The notes under the pieces: generated by a model
The model's input: the letters and a program-made list of their open reading frames with translations, nothing else
Database searches by the model: none
What the model was told of the DNA's origin: nothing
Part shown: positions 43,590 through 49,114 of the stretch, one piece after another
Layout: each line of letters begins with the position of its first letter
Numbering within the stretch: position 1 is the first letter of the stretch
Translations under genes and position numbers: made by a program
Assembly (NCBI GenBank): GCA_045635885.1
Contig: JAZTWO010000025.1
Span: forward strand, 1 to 49,261
Direction: 5' to 3'
DNA: 49,261 bases
DNA from: RGIG4608 sp045635885
GTDB lineage: Bacteria; Bacillota; Clostridia; Oscillospirales; CAG-272

Positions 43590-45755
43590 ATGAAAACCAT
43601 TATGAAAATGTTTATCGCTATGATGGCAGTTGCGCTTGTTCTTTTGGCGTTTGCAGGTTGTAACATTACACCTAAAGCCGATTGCGAACACACTTTTGCA
43701 CAGGCGTCATGTAACTCCCCAAAAACTTGTACCATTTGCGGAGCAACTGAAGGCGAAGCTTTGGGACACGCAGAAGAAATTATACTCGGCAAGGATGCAA
43801 CCTGCACCGAAGCAGGACTTACTGACGGTAAGAAATGTGCAACTTGTGGCGAAATTCTTGTAGCGCAACAGGAGGTTGCGGCTCTTGGACACACAGAAGA
43901 AATTATTAAGGGCGAAGCTCCTACTTGTACTGAAGCAGGTCTTACTGACGGTAAGAAATGCTCTGTATGTTATGAAATTCTTGAAGCGCAGGAAGAAATT
44001 CCCGTGGCAGATCATACTGAAGAAGTGGTAGAGGGCAAAGCTCCCACTTGCACCGAAACAGGTCTTACCGAGGGTAAGAAGTGTTCAGTTTGTGGCGAAA
44101 TTCTTGTAGCGCAGGAAGAAATTCCCGTGGCAGAGCATACTGAAGAAACAGTAGCAGGCAAAGAAGCAACTTGCACCGAAGCAGGTCTTAGCGATGGTAA
44201 GAAGTGCGCAGTTTGTGGTACAACACTTGCAGAGCAAGAAATCATTCCTGCAAACGGTCATAAGGACGAAGACAAGAACTTTGAATGTGACGTTTGCTTG
44301 GCAGACCTTTGCACAGACCACGTTCCTGCACAGGCGGTTGAAGAAAATAGAATTGAAGCTACATGCACAGCCAAGGGCTCTTATGAACTTGTTGTAAAGT
44401 GCGCACAGTGTGGCGAGGAAATTAGCAGAGAAGCCAAGGAAATTGATAAGCTTGCTCACTCTGAAGAGATTATGGCAGGCAAGGGTGCAACTTGCACCGA
44501 AGCAGGTCTTACTGATGGTAAGAAGTGTTCAGTTTGTGGCGAAATTCTTTTAGCGCAGGAAGAAATTCCCATGGCAGAGCATACTGAAGAAACAGTTGCA
44601 GGTAAAGCGGCAACATGTACTGAAGCAGGTCTTACCGAGGGTAAGAAGTGTTCAGTTTGTGGCGAAATTCTTGTAGCGCAGGAAGAAATTCCCGCAGGGC
44701 ATAATATGGTTGATGGAATATGCACAGCTTGTGGATATATCCCCAACGTATTTGCAGGCAAACAGTTTGTAGCTTCTGCAGATGCAGCTGCAAATATGTA
44801 TAGCGCAAACTATGGATATCAGACAATAACCGACGGTATAATCTTTGAAGAAGCTAAAGGCAGATATTCAAGTAAGCAAAACGGCGGTAAGATTGAAGGA
44901 ACAATCGACCTTGGCGCAGTTTATGAGCTTGATGAATTCAAGGTTTACCTTTACTGGAATGACGGTATAAATAGATTTGGTTCAGGTCTTACAATTCAGG
45001 TTCTCTTTGCTGGAGAATGGACAACGGTTGTTGATTGCAAAACTGTTGAGGAATTGCAGGCATATTGGGTAGATAATCCCGATAGCGTAGACAAGGAATG
45101 GCTTGTATTTGATCTTGGTGGCATTGCTGCAAGACAGGTTAAGTTTACAATTCCCGGTCAAACAAGCTTGGGATGGTCAACATTCTATGAAATGGAATGT
45201 AGCGCAAAGCTTTCTGATAAGGTTGAACCCGAACCCGAAGAACCCGTATTTGTTGAAAATATTTTCGCAGGTAAAACATTCGCACCCACATCCGATGCTC
45301 TTGCTTCTGTTTTGAGCGCATCTTGGTGGAAGGGTAGCGGCTATGCAGGACTTACTGATGGCATTAAGAACGCAGATAATGCTCCGGGTAGATTCTCAAC
45401 AGTAATGAAGGCAACAGGTATGATGGACGCAACCATCGACCTTGGTGGCACTTATGAGCTTCACTCCTTGAAGTTCTATACATACGATCCTGCCGCAGGC
45501 ACAGGCGCAGGCAGTCTTGGTGCAAACTTGCTTGTTCAGGTTTATGCCGACGGAGAATGGAAGGACGTTGTTGTTTGCGCAGATAATGCAACATTGGCTT
45601 CTTATCTTGTGGTTAACGAAGGCACTTATAATGACTATCTTGAGTTCGACCTTGGTGGAATTAAGGCAGAAAAGGTTAGATTCTATATCTCCGCTTCAGC
45701 ATCATCATCCGGCACAACGTACGAAGAAATCGAATGTAACGGCTACGCAAAATAA
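43590..45755 (+). CDS. Lipoprotein with Cys-rich repeats and two discoidin/CBM32-like domains, no catalytic domain
   Basis: 721 residues, lipobox Cys24, AAAAGGAG 8 bases upstream. Residues about 30-390 hold about eight repeats of the same Cys-rich type as the protein at 17552 (PTCTETGLTEGKKCSVCG, EIPVAEHTEE), each with one Cys, a CxxC pair and a following His. The C-terminal half is a pair of domains (about 390-535 and 555-721) that closely match the last two domains of the GH95-like protein just upstream (NVFAGKQFV, YQTITDGII, GRYSS; then ASWWKG, GRFSTVM, GMMDATIDLGG). Whole DNA stretches are shared (43390 onward and 45630 onward). No enzyme domain was found, so it is probably a surface glycan-binding or scaffold protein acting with that enzyme. 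Confidence 0.8.
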   Translation: MKTIMKMFIAMMAVALVLLAFAGCNITPKADCEHTFAQASCNSPKTCTICGATEGEALGHAEEIILGKDATCTEAGLTDGKKCATCGEILVAQQEVAALGHTEEIIKGEAPTCTEAGLTDGKKCSVCYEILEAQEEIPVADHTEEVVEGKAPTCTETGLTEGKKCSVCGEILVAQEEIPVAEHTEETVAGKEATCTEAGLSDGKKCAVCGTTLAEQEIIPANGHKDEDKNFECDVCLADLCTDHVPAQAVEENRIEATCTAKGSYELVVKCAQCGEEISREAKEIDKLAHSEEIMAGKGATCTEAGLTDGKKCSVCGEILLAQEEIPMAEHTEETVAGKAATCTEAGLTEGKKCSVCGEILVAQEEIPAGHNMVDGICTACGYIPNVFAGKQFVASADAAANMYSANYGYQTITDGIIFEEAKGRYSSKQNGGKIEGTIDLGAVYELDEFKVYLYWNDGINRFGSGLTIQVLFAGEWTTVVDCKTVEELQAYWVDNPDSVDKEWLVFDLGGIAARQVKFTIPGQTSLGWSTFYEMECSAKLSDKVEPEPEEPVFVENIFAGKTFAPTSDALASVLSASWWKGSGYAGLTDGIKNADNAPGRFSTVMKATGMMDATIDLGGTYELHSLKFYTYDPAAGTGAGSLGANLLVQVYADGEWKDVVVCADNATLASYLVVNEGTYNDYLEFDLGGIKAEKVRFYISASASSSGTTYEEIECNGYAK

Positions 45756-45798
45756 TATAAAATAATGATGTGGTGATTTTTCACCGAAATAGTAATTT

Positions 45799-45830
45799 CT
45801 CCCCCTTGCCAATCGCAAGGGGGAGTTTTC
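45799..45830 (+). terminator. Intrinsic terminator closing the GH95-like block
   Basis: 11-bp GC-rich perfect stem (45799-45809 with 45815-45825), followed by TTTT. It lies 44 bases after the stop of the gene at 43590. Confidence 0.9.
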
Positions 45831-46018
45831 TGTTTCACTGTAAAGAATCTCCAAGACGACGCCAAGATATACTTGCTATGCTCACATTGTTCATATCCGA
45901 AAGTCCGAGGGTTGTAACTGTGGCGAGGATTTCTCGCATTTTTGTTGTGTATTATGTTTAAAATTTGCTTTTCCAATTGGTCGGTTTGCCGAAATTATAT
46001 ATATATTAATACTATTAA
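45831..46018. other. Intergenic stretch without recognised gene
   Basis: Nothing coding is supported. A short hairpin (45923-45927 with 45933-45937) is followed by ATTTTTG and could be a weak terminator. The stretch becomes AT-rich towards the promoter at 46019. Confidence 0.4.
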
Positions 46019-46047
46019 TTGACATAATAGTCGAAATACGGTATAAT
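46019..46047 (+). promoter_or_regulatory. Perfect consensus sigma-A promoter
   Basis: -35 TTGACA (46019-46024), 17-base spacer, -10 TATAAT (46042-46047). It drives the leader at about 46054-46164 and the decayed leucine-rich-repeat gene. Confidence 0.9.
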
Positions 46048-46053
46048 ATCTGT

Positions 46054-46164
46054 TAAAGAGAACGCCAATATCTCCCGCGTTTCGCCCGACCTATCGACGT
46101 TTGATAGACATATGGTGAAACTGAGTAATTAAGTACACAGGATCGCCTGTGTACTTTTTATTTT
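46054..46164 (+). ncRNA. Terminator-ended leader or small RNA
   Basis: From the expected transcription start near 46054 the RNA contains a small hairpin (46091-46095 with 46103-46107) and an 11-bp intrinsic terminator (46131-46141 with 46146-46156, ATCG loop), then a T-rich tail. A strong ribosome-binding site (GGAGGA, 46165-46170) and ATG follow at once. The layout fits an attenuator or riboswitch-like leader, or a stand-alone RNA of about 110 bases. I do not recognise a known riboswitch class. Confidence 0.5.
46131..46162 (+). terminator. Terminator within the leader
   Basis: 11-bp perfect stem with a T-rich tail, 9 bases before a Shine-Dalgarno site. Placed to stop transcription before the gene. 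Confidence 0.8.
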
Positions 46165-46174
46165 GGAGGATATT

Positions 46175-46584
46175 ATGATGGATGAAATGAACAATCATAT
46201 TCCTGATGAAAATTCTTTGGAGAACGTTATTATGATGGTGGAATTGCGACAAATCAGATAGAAGATACTTATTACATTCCAGCAACACTTACTAAGGTAA
46301 CTGTAACCACTAAACTTGGATATTGCGCTTTTGAGAACTGTGTCTCTCTAACAAGTATAACCATAGGTGAAAATGTGACGTATATTCCTGATTCTACATT
46401 CAGTGGTTGCACCTCGCTCACAAGTATAACGATCCCCGACTCTGTGACGAGTATTGATAGTTTGGCGTTCGAAGATTGCACATCCCTTACAATCTACTGC
46501 GAAGCAACATCAAAGCCAAGTGGATGGAATTATTATTGGAACTATTCCAACCGTCCGGTAGTTTGGGGCTACAAACCCGAATAA
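46175..46584 (+). pseudogene. Decayed BspA-type leucine-rich-repeat (LRR_5) protein
   Basis: The ATG at 46175 follows GGAGGA but its frame ends after 28 codons at 46261 (TAG). A different frame from about 46208 encodes the C-terminal part of a BspA-like protein: TYYIPATLTKVTVT, FENCVSLTSITIGENVT, FSGCTSLTSITIPDSVTSID, and a closing CEATSKPSGWNYYW...VVWGYKPE typical of these proteins in gut Firmicutes. The full-length proteins have many more repeats and a signal peptide, so most of the gene is lost, and a frame change separates the start from the repeats. The start may belong to the original N-terminus after an internal deletion. Confidence 0.75.
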
Positions 46585-46599
46585 ATTAATAACAAACTC

Positions 46600-46629
46600 A
46601 AAGGGCGCGATTTTCGCGCCCTTTCTTTT
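46600..46629 (+). terminator. Intrinsic terminator after the LRR remnant
   Basis: 11-bp GC-rich stem (46600-46610 with 46614-46624), followed by CTTTT. It would close the original leucine-rich-repeat gene. Confidence 0.88.
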
Positions 46630-46686
46630 GCCCCATATATAGAAACGAATAATGATAACAGGGTATAATACCCGAATATGAACGAC

Positions 46687-46722
46687 AAAGAGCGTCTATC
46701 TTTACGATAGGCGCTCTTTTTG
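46687..46722 (+). terminator. Second intrinsic terminator
   Basis: 14-bp stem with one G-T pair (46687-46700 with 46706-46719), followed by more T. No gene between this and the terminator at 46600 was found; a palindrome with a -10-like core (46661-46673) lies in between. Confidence 0.8.
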
Positions 46723-46820
46723 TTAATTTCACAAAAAATATGAATAAATCTCAAAATAAGACAAAAACTAAAATAGCAACGAAAATTTGCGAAATGGTGA
46801 TTATTAAAAGGAGATTTATG

Positions 46821-46923
46821 AATATATGAAAGCAACAGGAATTGTTCGTAGAATTGACGATTTGGGGCGTGTGGTTATCCCCAAGGAAATCCGCCGCACG
46901 ATGAGGATAAGGGAAGGCGACCC
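46821..46923 (+). repeat. Direct repeat copy 1: 5' end of spoVT
   Basis: 103 bases identical at every position to 48555-48657. It covers the last bases before the start codon and the first 33 codons of spoVT. The upstream AAAAGGAGATTTA is also similar to AATAAGGAGATTTA in copy 2 but differs by a small indel. Confidence 0.95.
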
Positions 46924-47002
46924 CTCGCATACAACATTGACACTTTTCGACAGGTTTTGCATGGCAATACATAGTGTGGCAGAAAGAATAAAAGCGAGGT
47001 GA
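46826..47002 (+). pseudogene. Truncated spoVT copy (58 codons)
   Basis: Residues 1-33 are identical to SpoVT (AbrB-type DNA-binding start, DDLGRVVIPKEIRRTMRIRE). After GDP the sequence changes to an unrelated 25-residue tail and ends at TGA (47000-47002). AbrB domains need about 47 residues for the swapped-hairpin fold, so the last strands are missing and the product is probably not a working DNA-binder. An AAGGAG lies 13 bases upstream, and a three-codon frame from an extra ATG at 46818 ends by overlapping the start codon (ATGA). The stop codon lies in the stem of the terminator for the opposite-strand gene. Confidence 0.8.
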
Positions 47003-47018
47003 ACTTCACCTCGCTTTT
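46990..47018 (-). terminator. Terminator of the GIY-YIG/HEPN cassette
   Basis: 13-bp perfect stem (46990-47002 with 47006-47018). On the minus strand it is followed by a T-rich tail (TTATTCTTT). Its arm overlaps the stop codon of the HEPN-like gene at 47017 and, on the plus strand, the stop codon of the truncated spoVT copy. Confidence 0.85.
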
Positions 47019-47598
47019 AGCCATATAATGTTTTATTATATATTTGTTTAGTCTTTTCTCTGACAAAAGGTAAGTGTAATTTCATAGTATGAAGCAATTC
47101 TTTAAGTCGAACGTTTCCTAATATAATAATGTTTTCATCCAGATCAATGGCTGTCCAAGCGGCTGTTGTAATAGTTTTAGTATTTCCAATTTCTATCGTG
47201 TCGTAAAACTTCTCCATTTTCTGTCCGTTTTTTATTAAGTAATCCAAATTGTGCACATTCATATCCCTTAAGTTTTTTAACTTTTCCCAAGAAACGATAT
47301 TTTCAATATCTTCAAGAATATTTTTGAGAGAGTTATCATTAGTTCTTTGCAACTCTATATTTAACTTTTGTAAATTCTCAACTGCATAATATATGGTTAT
47401 TATTAAAAAAAGTCTATCGGCAACAAATAAACTGTTATTCTCTTCGTTTTCCCAAGGAGTGCCACCATGGTTTGAATTTAGCACATTGAAAAATCTATCT
47501 GATTGAATAAAAACCATATTCCACCATTGACAGGTTTGCATAGAAAAAATAAGCAATTCTGTACTCGTCATGTTGTGTTTTTTTACTTTTTCGTTCAA
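47017..47598 (-). CDS. HEPN-like protein, putative RNase effector
   Basis: 193 residues from a TTG start at 47598 with GGAG 9 bases upstream; an in-frame ATG ten codons later (MTSTELLIF) is an alternative. Predicted all-helical in the N-terminal 140 residues. The segment KLKNLRDMNVHNLDYLIKNG has the R-x4-H arrangement of HEPN RNases, with a polar residue directly after Arg (R-D-x-x-x-H) as in active members; the long helices before it also fit. The C-terminal 50 residues (TTAAWTAIDLDENIIILG, then a helix) look like a small beta-helix extension. I did not recognise a named family. It lies 19 bases downstream of the GIY-YIG gene in one operon. AT-rich codon use differs from the carbohydrate locus and fits horizontal transfer. 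Function as an RNase toxin or defence effector is inferred. Confidence 0.65.
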   Translation of the reverse strand: MNEKVKKHNMTSTELLIFSMQTCQWWNMVFIQSDRFFNVLNSNHGGTPWENEENNSLFVADRLFLIITIYYAVENLQKLNIELQRTNDNSLKNILEDIENIVSWEKLKNLRDMNVHNLDYLIKNGQKMEKFYDTIEIGNTKTITTAAWTAIDLDENIIILGNVRLKELLHTMKLHLPFVREKTKQIYNKTLYG

Positions 47599-47617
47599 AG
47601 TTCAAATCTCCGTGTAA

Positions 47618-48439
47618 TTAGTCTCTATAATATTTATAATCCTTATTCACTAATTTATATTTTGAAATGTCTAAAGAACTTCTATTGCCATTATTCTTTA
47701 GAAATTTTGAGAATGTCATTATTGAGTGATATTCAATTTCTTTTAACATGGAATGAAATTCAGGATGGATTATTTCAAACATAAATTTATTCCAATTTGG
47801 AATCTCATGTCTACCTGGTTTTACTCTGTCGCCTAATCGATGTGCACTTCCTATGTAAAGTTCATTGCTTGTTTCGTCAATTAGATAGTATACAACATAA
47901 GGAGTATCTACGTATTTAGATAGTTCGTCAATCGACTTCCAACCAGAGTATTTGGTTATCATTTGAGAATTGCTCTCATTGCTTAGCCATCCAAAAACAT
48001 TTTGCTCGACCAATGCCTTAAATATATTATCATAATTAGTTTCAATTTTAATAAATGTTTCTAATGCAAGATTATCATCGTCTATTGATTTGAAGATTGC
48101 TACTTCTTGGCTTCCACCTAATAGTTTGGTTTGGAATTTTCTATCCTTTTCTTTAAGCAATTTTTGACTTTCAATGGCGAAATATGTTTGTATGAATTCT
48201 TGCTTAAGTTTTACTATTAAATTATTATCGTATGAAATTTGTAGAACTTTTCTTCCTGTGGATTGATGTACAAAACAATATTTGCCGCTATACTTTTTTC
48301 CTTTGAATTTTATTGATATATTACGACTTTTATATTGATCAAATTCATCATAATTAACAAAGCAATTTATGTATTGATTCGGAATAGTTACTCTACCATC
48401 AAAAAATGATTTATCTATTTTTTTATAATACTCTTTCAT
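47618..48439 (-). CDS. GIY-YIG nuclease-domain protein
   Basis: 273 residues; ATG at 48439 preceded by AGAGGTGA. The N-terminal half (about 1-90, DGRVTIPNQYINCF, NISIKFKGKKYSGKYCFVHQ, RKVLQISYDNNLIVKLKQEF) is beta-rich and could be a DNA-binding domain; a middle helical part follows. The C-terminal third is a GIY-YIG nuclease: PYVVYYLIDETSNELYIGSA, then Arg in HRLGDRV, Glu in LKEIEYHSIM and Asn in FLKNNGN, which together supply the catalytic Tyr, Arg, Glu and Asn of the superfamily. GIY-YIG domains occur in restriction enzymes (such as Eco29kI), homing endonucleases and repair enzymes. It has its own promoter and precedes the HEPN-like gene. It could be the integrase-like homing activity of the cassette or a defence nuclease. 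Confidence 0.75.
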   Translation of the reverse strand: MKEYYKKIDKSFFDGRVTIPNQYINCFVNYDEFDQYKSRNISIKFKGKKYSGKYCFVHQSTGRKVLQISYDNNLIVKLKQEFIQTYFAIESQKLLKEKDRKFQTKLLGGSQEVAIFKSIDDDNLALETFIKIETNYDNIFKALVEQNVFGWLSNESNSQMITKYSGWKSIDELSKYVDTPYVVYYLIDETSNELYIGSAHRLGDRVKPGRHEIPNWNKFMFEIIHPEFHSMLKEIEYHSIMTFSKFLKNNGNRSSLDISKYKLVNKDYKYYRD

Positions 48440-48458
48440 TGAATCACCTCTTTAATTA

Positions 48459-48487
48459 ATTCTACCATACTTGTTCTCAAAAGTCAA
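48459..48487 (-). promoter_or_regulatory. Promoter of the GIY-YIG/HEPN operon
   Basis: On the minus strand: -35 TTGACT (48487-48482), 17-base spacer, -10 TAGAAT (48464-48459). It lies 20 bases before the start codon of the GIY-YIG gene, so the leader is very short. Confidence 0.75.
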
Positions 48488-48497
48488 TTATTAAGTA

Positions 48498-48554
48498 TAA
48501 ATCTCCTTATTTTGCAGATACTAAATGTACAAATTTGTAAAATAAGGAGATTTA
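48498..48554. promoter_or_regulatory. 16-bp inverted repeat overlapping the spoVT ribosome-binding site
   Basis: Perfect 16-bp arms at 48498-48513 and 48539-48554 with a 25-base loop. The right arm contains the AAGGAG (48544-48549) used by spoVT, so in mRNA the site would be base-paired. The loop ends in the perfect palindrome TACAAATTTGTA (48528-48539). It lies exactly between the cassette promoter and spoVT. It may be a translational control hairpin, a binding site, or a trace of the insertion event. Confidence 0.75.
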
Positions 48555-48657
48555 AATATATGAAAGCAACAGGAATTGTTCGTAGAATTGACGATTTGGG
48601 GCGTGTGGTTATCCCCAAGGAAATCCGCCGCACGATGAGGATAAGGGAAGGCGACCC
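48555..48657 (+). repeat. Direct repeat copy 2: 5' end of spoVT
   Basis: 103 bases identical to 46821-46923. Here the reading frame continues into the complete gene. Confidence 0.95.
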
Positions 48658-49114
48658 GCTTGAAATCTACACGGACAGAGAGGGCGAGGTCATTTTCAAA
48701 AAGTATTCACCAATTGGCGAGCTTACAAATTTCGCATCGCAATATGCCGAAACGCTCAACAAGGTGTGCCTTATGGACGTCCTTATTTGCGATAAGGATG
48801 CCGTAATCGCTTGTGCAGGCGTCCCCAAGCGTGAATATCTTGAAAAATCGCTATCAAGCGAGCTTGAAAGGGTGATGGAGGGCAGGAGCATCTACGTTCA
48901 CAAGGATTCTGGCGAAAAAATGATGCCGCTTAACGAAAGCTTGGCGCATTATGTGAGCTGTGCGATGCCGATTGTTAGTAGTGGCGACATTATCGGGTGT
49001 GTGGTGTCGCTCAAAACTCTTGACGGATATGGCAAAAACAATCTTTCAAGCGAGGTTGAAACACGGCTTGTAAGCACCGCCGCAGGATTTCTTGGCAGGC
49101 AGTTGGAGGAATAG
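48560..49114 (+). CDS. spoVT: Stage V sporulation protein T (AbrB-type regulator)
   Basis: 184 residues from the ATG at 48560, with AAGGAG 10 bases upstream. Residues 1-50 are the AbrB/MazE swapped-hairpin DNA-binding domain (DDLGRVVIPKEIRRTMRI, then DPLEIYTDREGEVIFKKYS). Residues about 55-184 are the GAF-like domain of SpoVT (MDVLICDKDAVIACAG, YVSCAMPIVSSGDIIGCVVS, VSTAAGFLGRQLEE). Length and order match SpoVT, which controls late forespore genes in spore-formers. Its first 33 codons are duplicated at 46826, and the intervening segment carries the GIY-YIG/HEPN cassette. Any original promoter may have been separated by the insertion; expression now probably depends on sequences next to the cassette. 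Confidence 0.95.
   Translation: MKATGIVRRIDDLGRVVIPKEIRRTMRIREGDPLEIYTDREGEVIFKKYSPIGELTNFASQYAETLNKVCLMDVLICDKDAVIACAGVPKREYLEKSLSSELERVMEGRSIYVHKDSGEKMMPLNESLAHYVSCAMPIVSSGDIIGCVVSLKTLDGYGKNNLSSEVETRLVSTAAGFLGRQLEE

Noticed and set aside
45923..45943. Additional terminator in the intergenic stretch
   Set aside because: The stem is only 5 bp with a short T-run; too weak to list separately.
46375..46584. Stand-alone 69-codon protein
   Set aside because: The frame continues upstream with typical leucine-rich repeats, so it is the tail of a decayed gene and not a gene in its own right.
46751..47066. Minus-strand frames across the truncated spoVT copy
   Set aside because: They overlap the duplicated spoVT start and the terminator and show no protein features.
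47503..47784. Plus-strand frame across the HEPN/GIY-YIG junction
   Set aside because: It is antisense to the ends of two better supported genes and lacks a ribosome site.
46990..48487. Cassette as an insertion sequence or integron
   Set aside because: No transposase, terminal inverted repeats, attC-like sites or integrase were seen; only the long direct repeat supports mobility.
48459..48560. Spacer between the cassette promoter and spoVT as a classical toxin-antitoxin promoter
   Set aside because: SpoVT has a full GAF-like domain and is a sporulation regulator, so it is not a stand-alone AbrB-type antitoxin.
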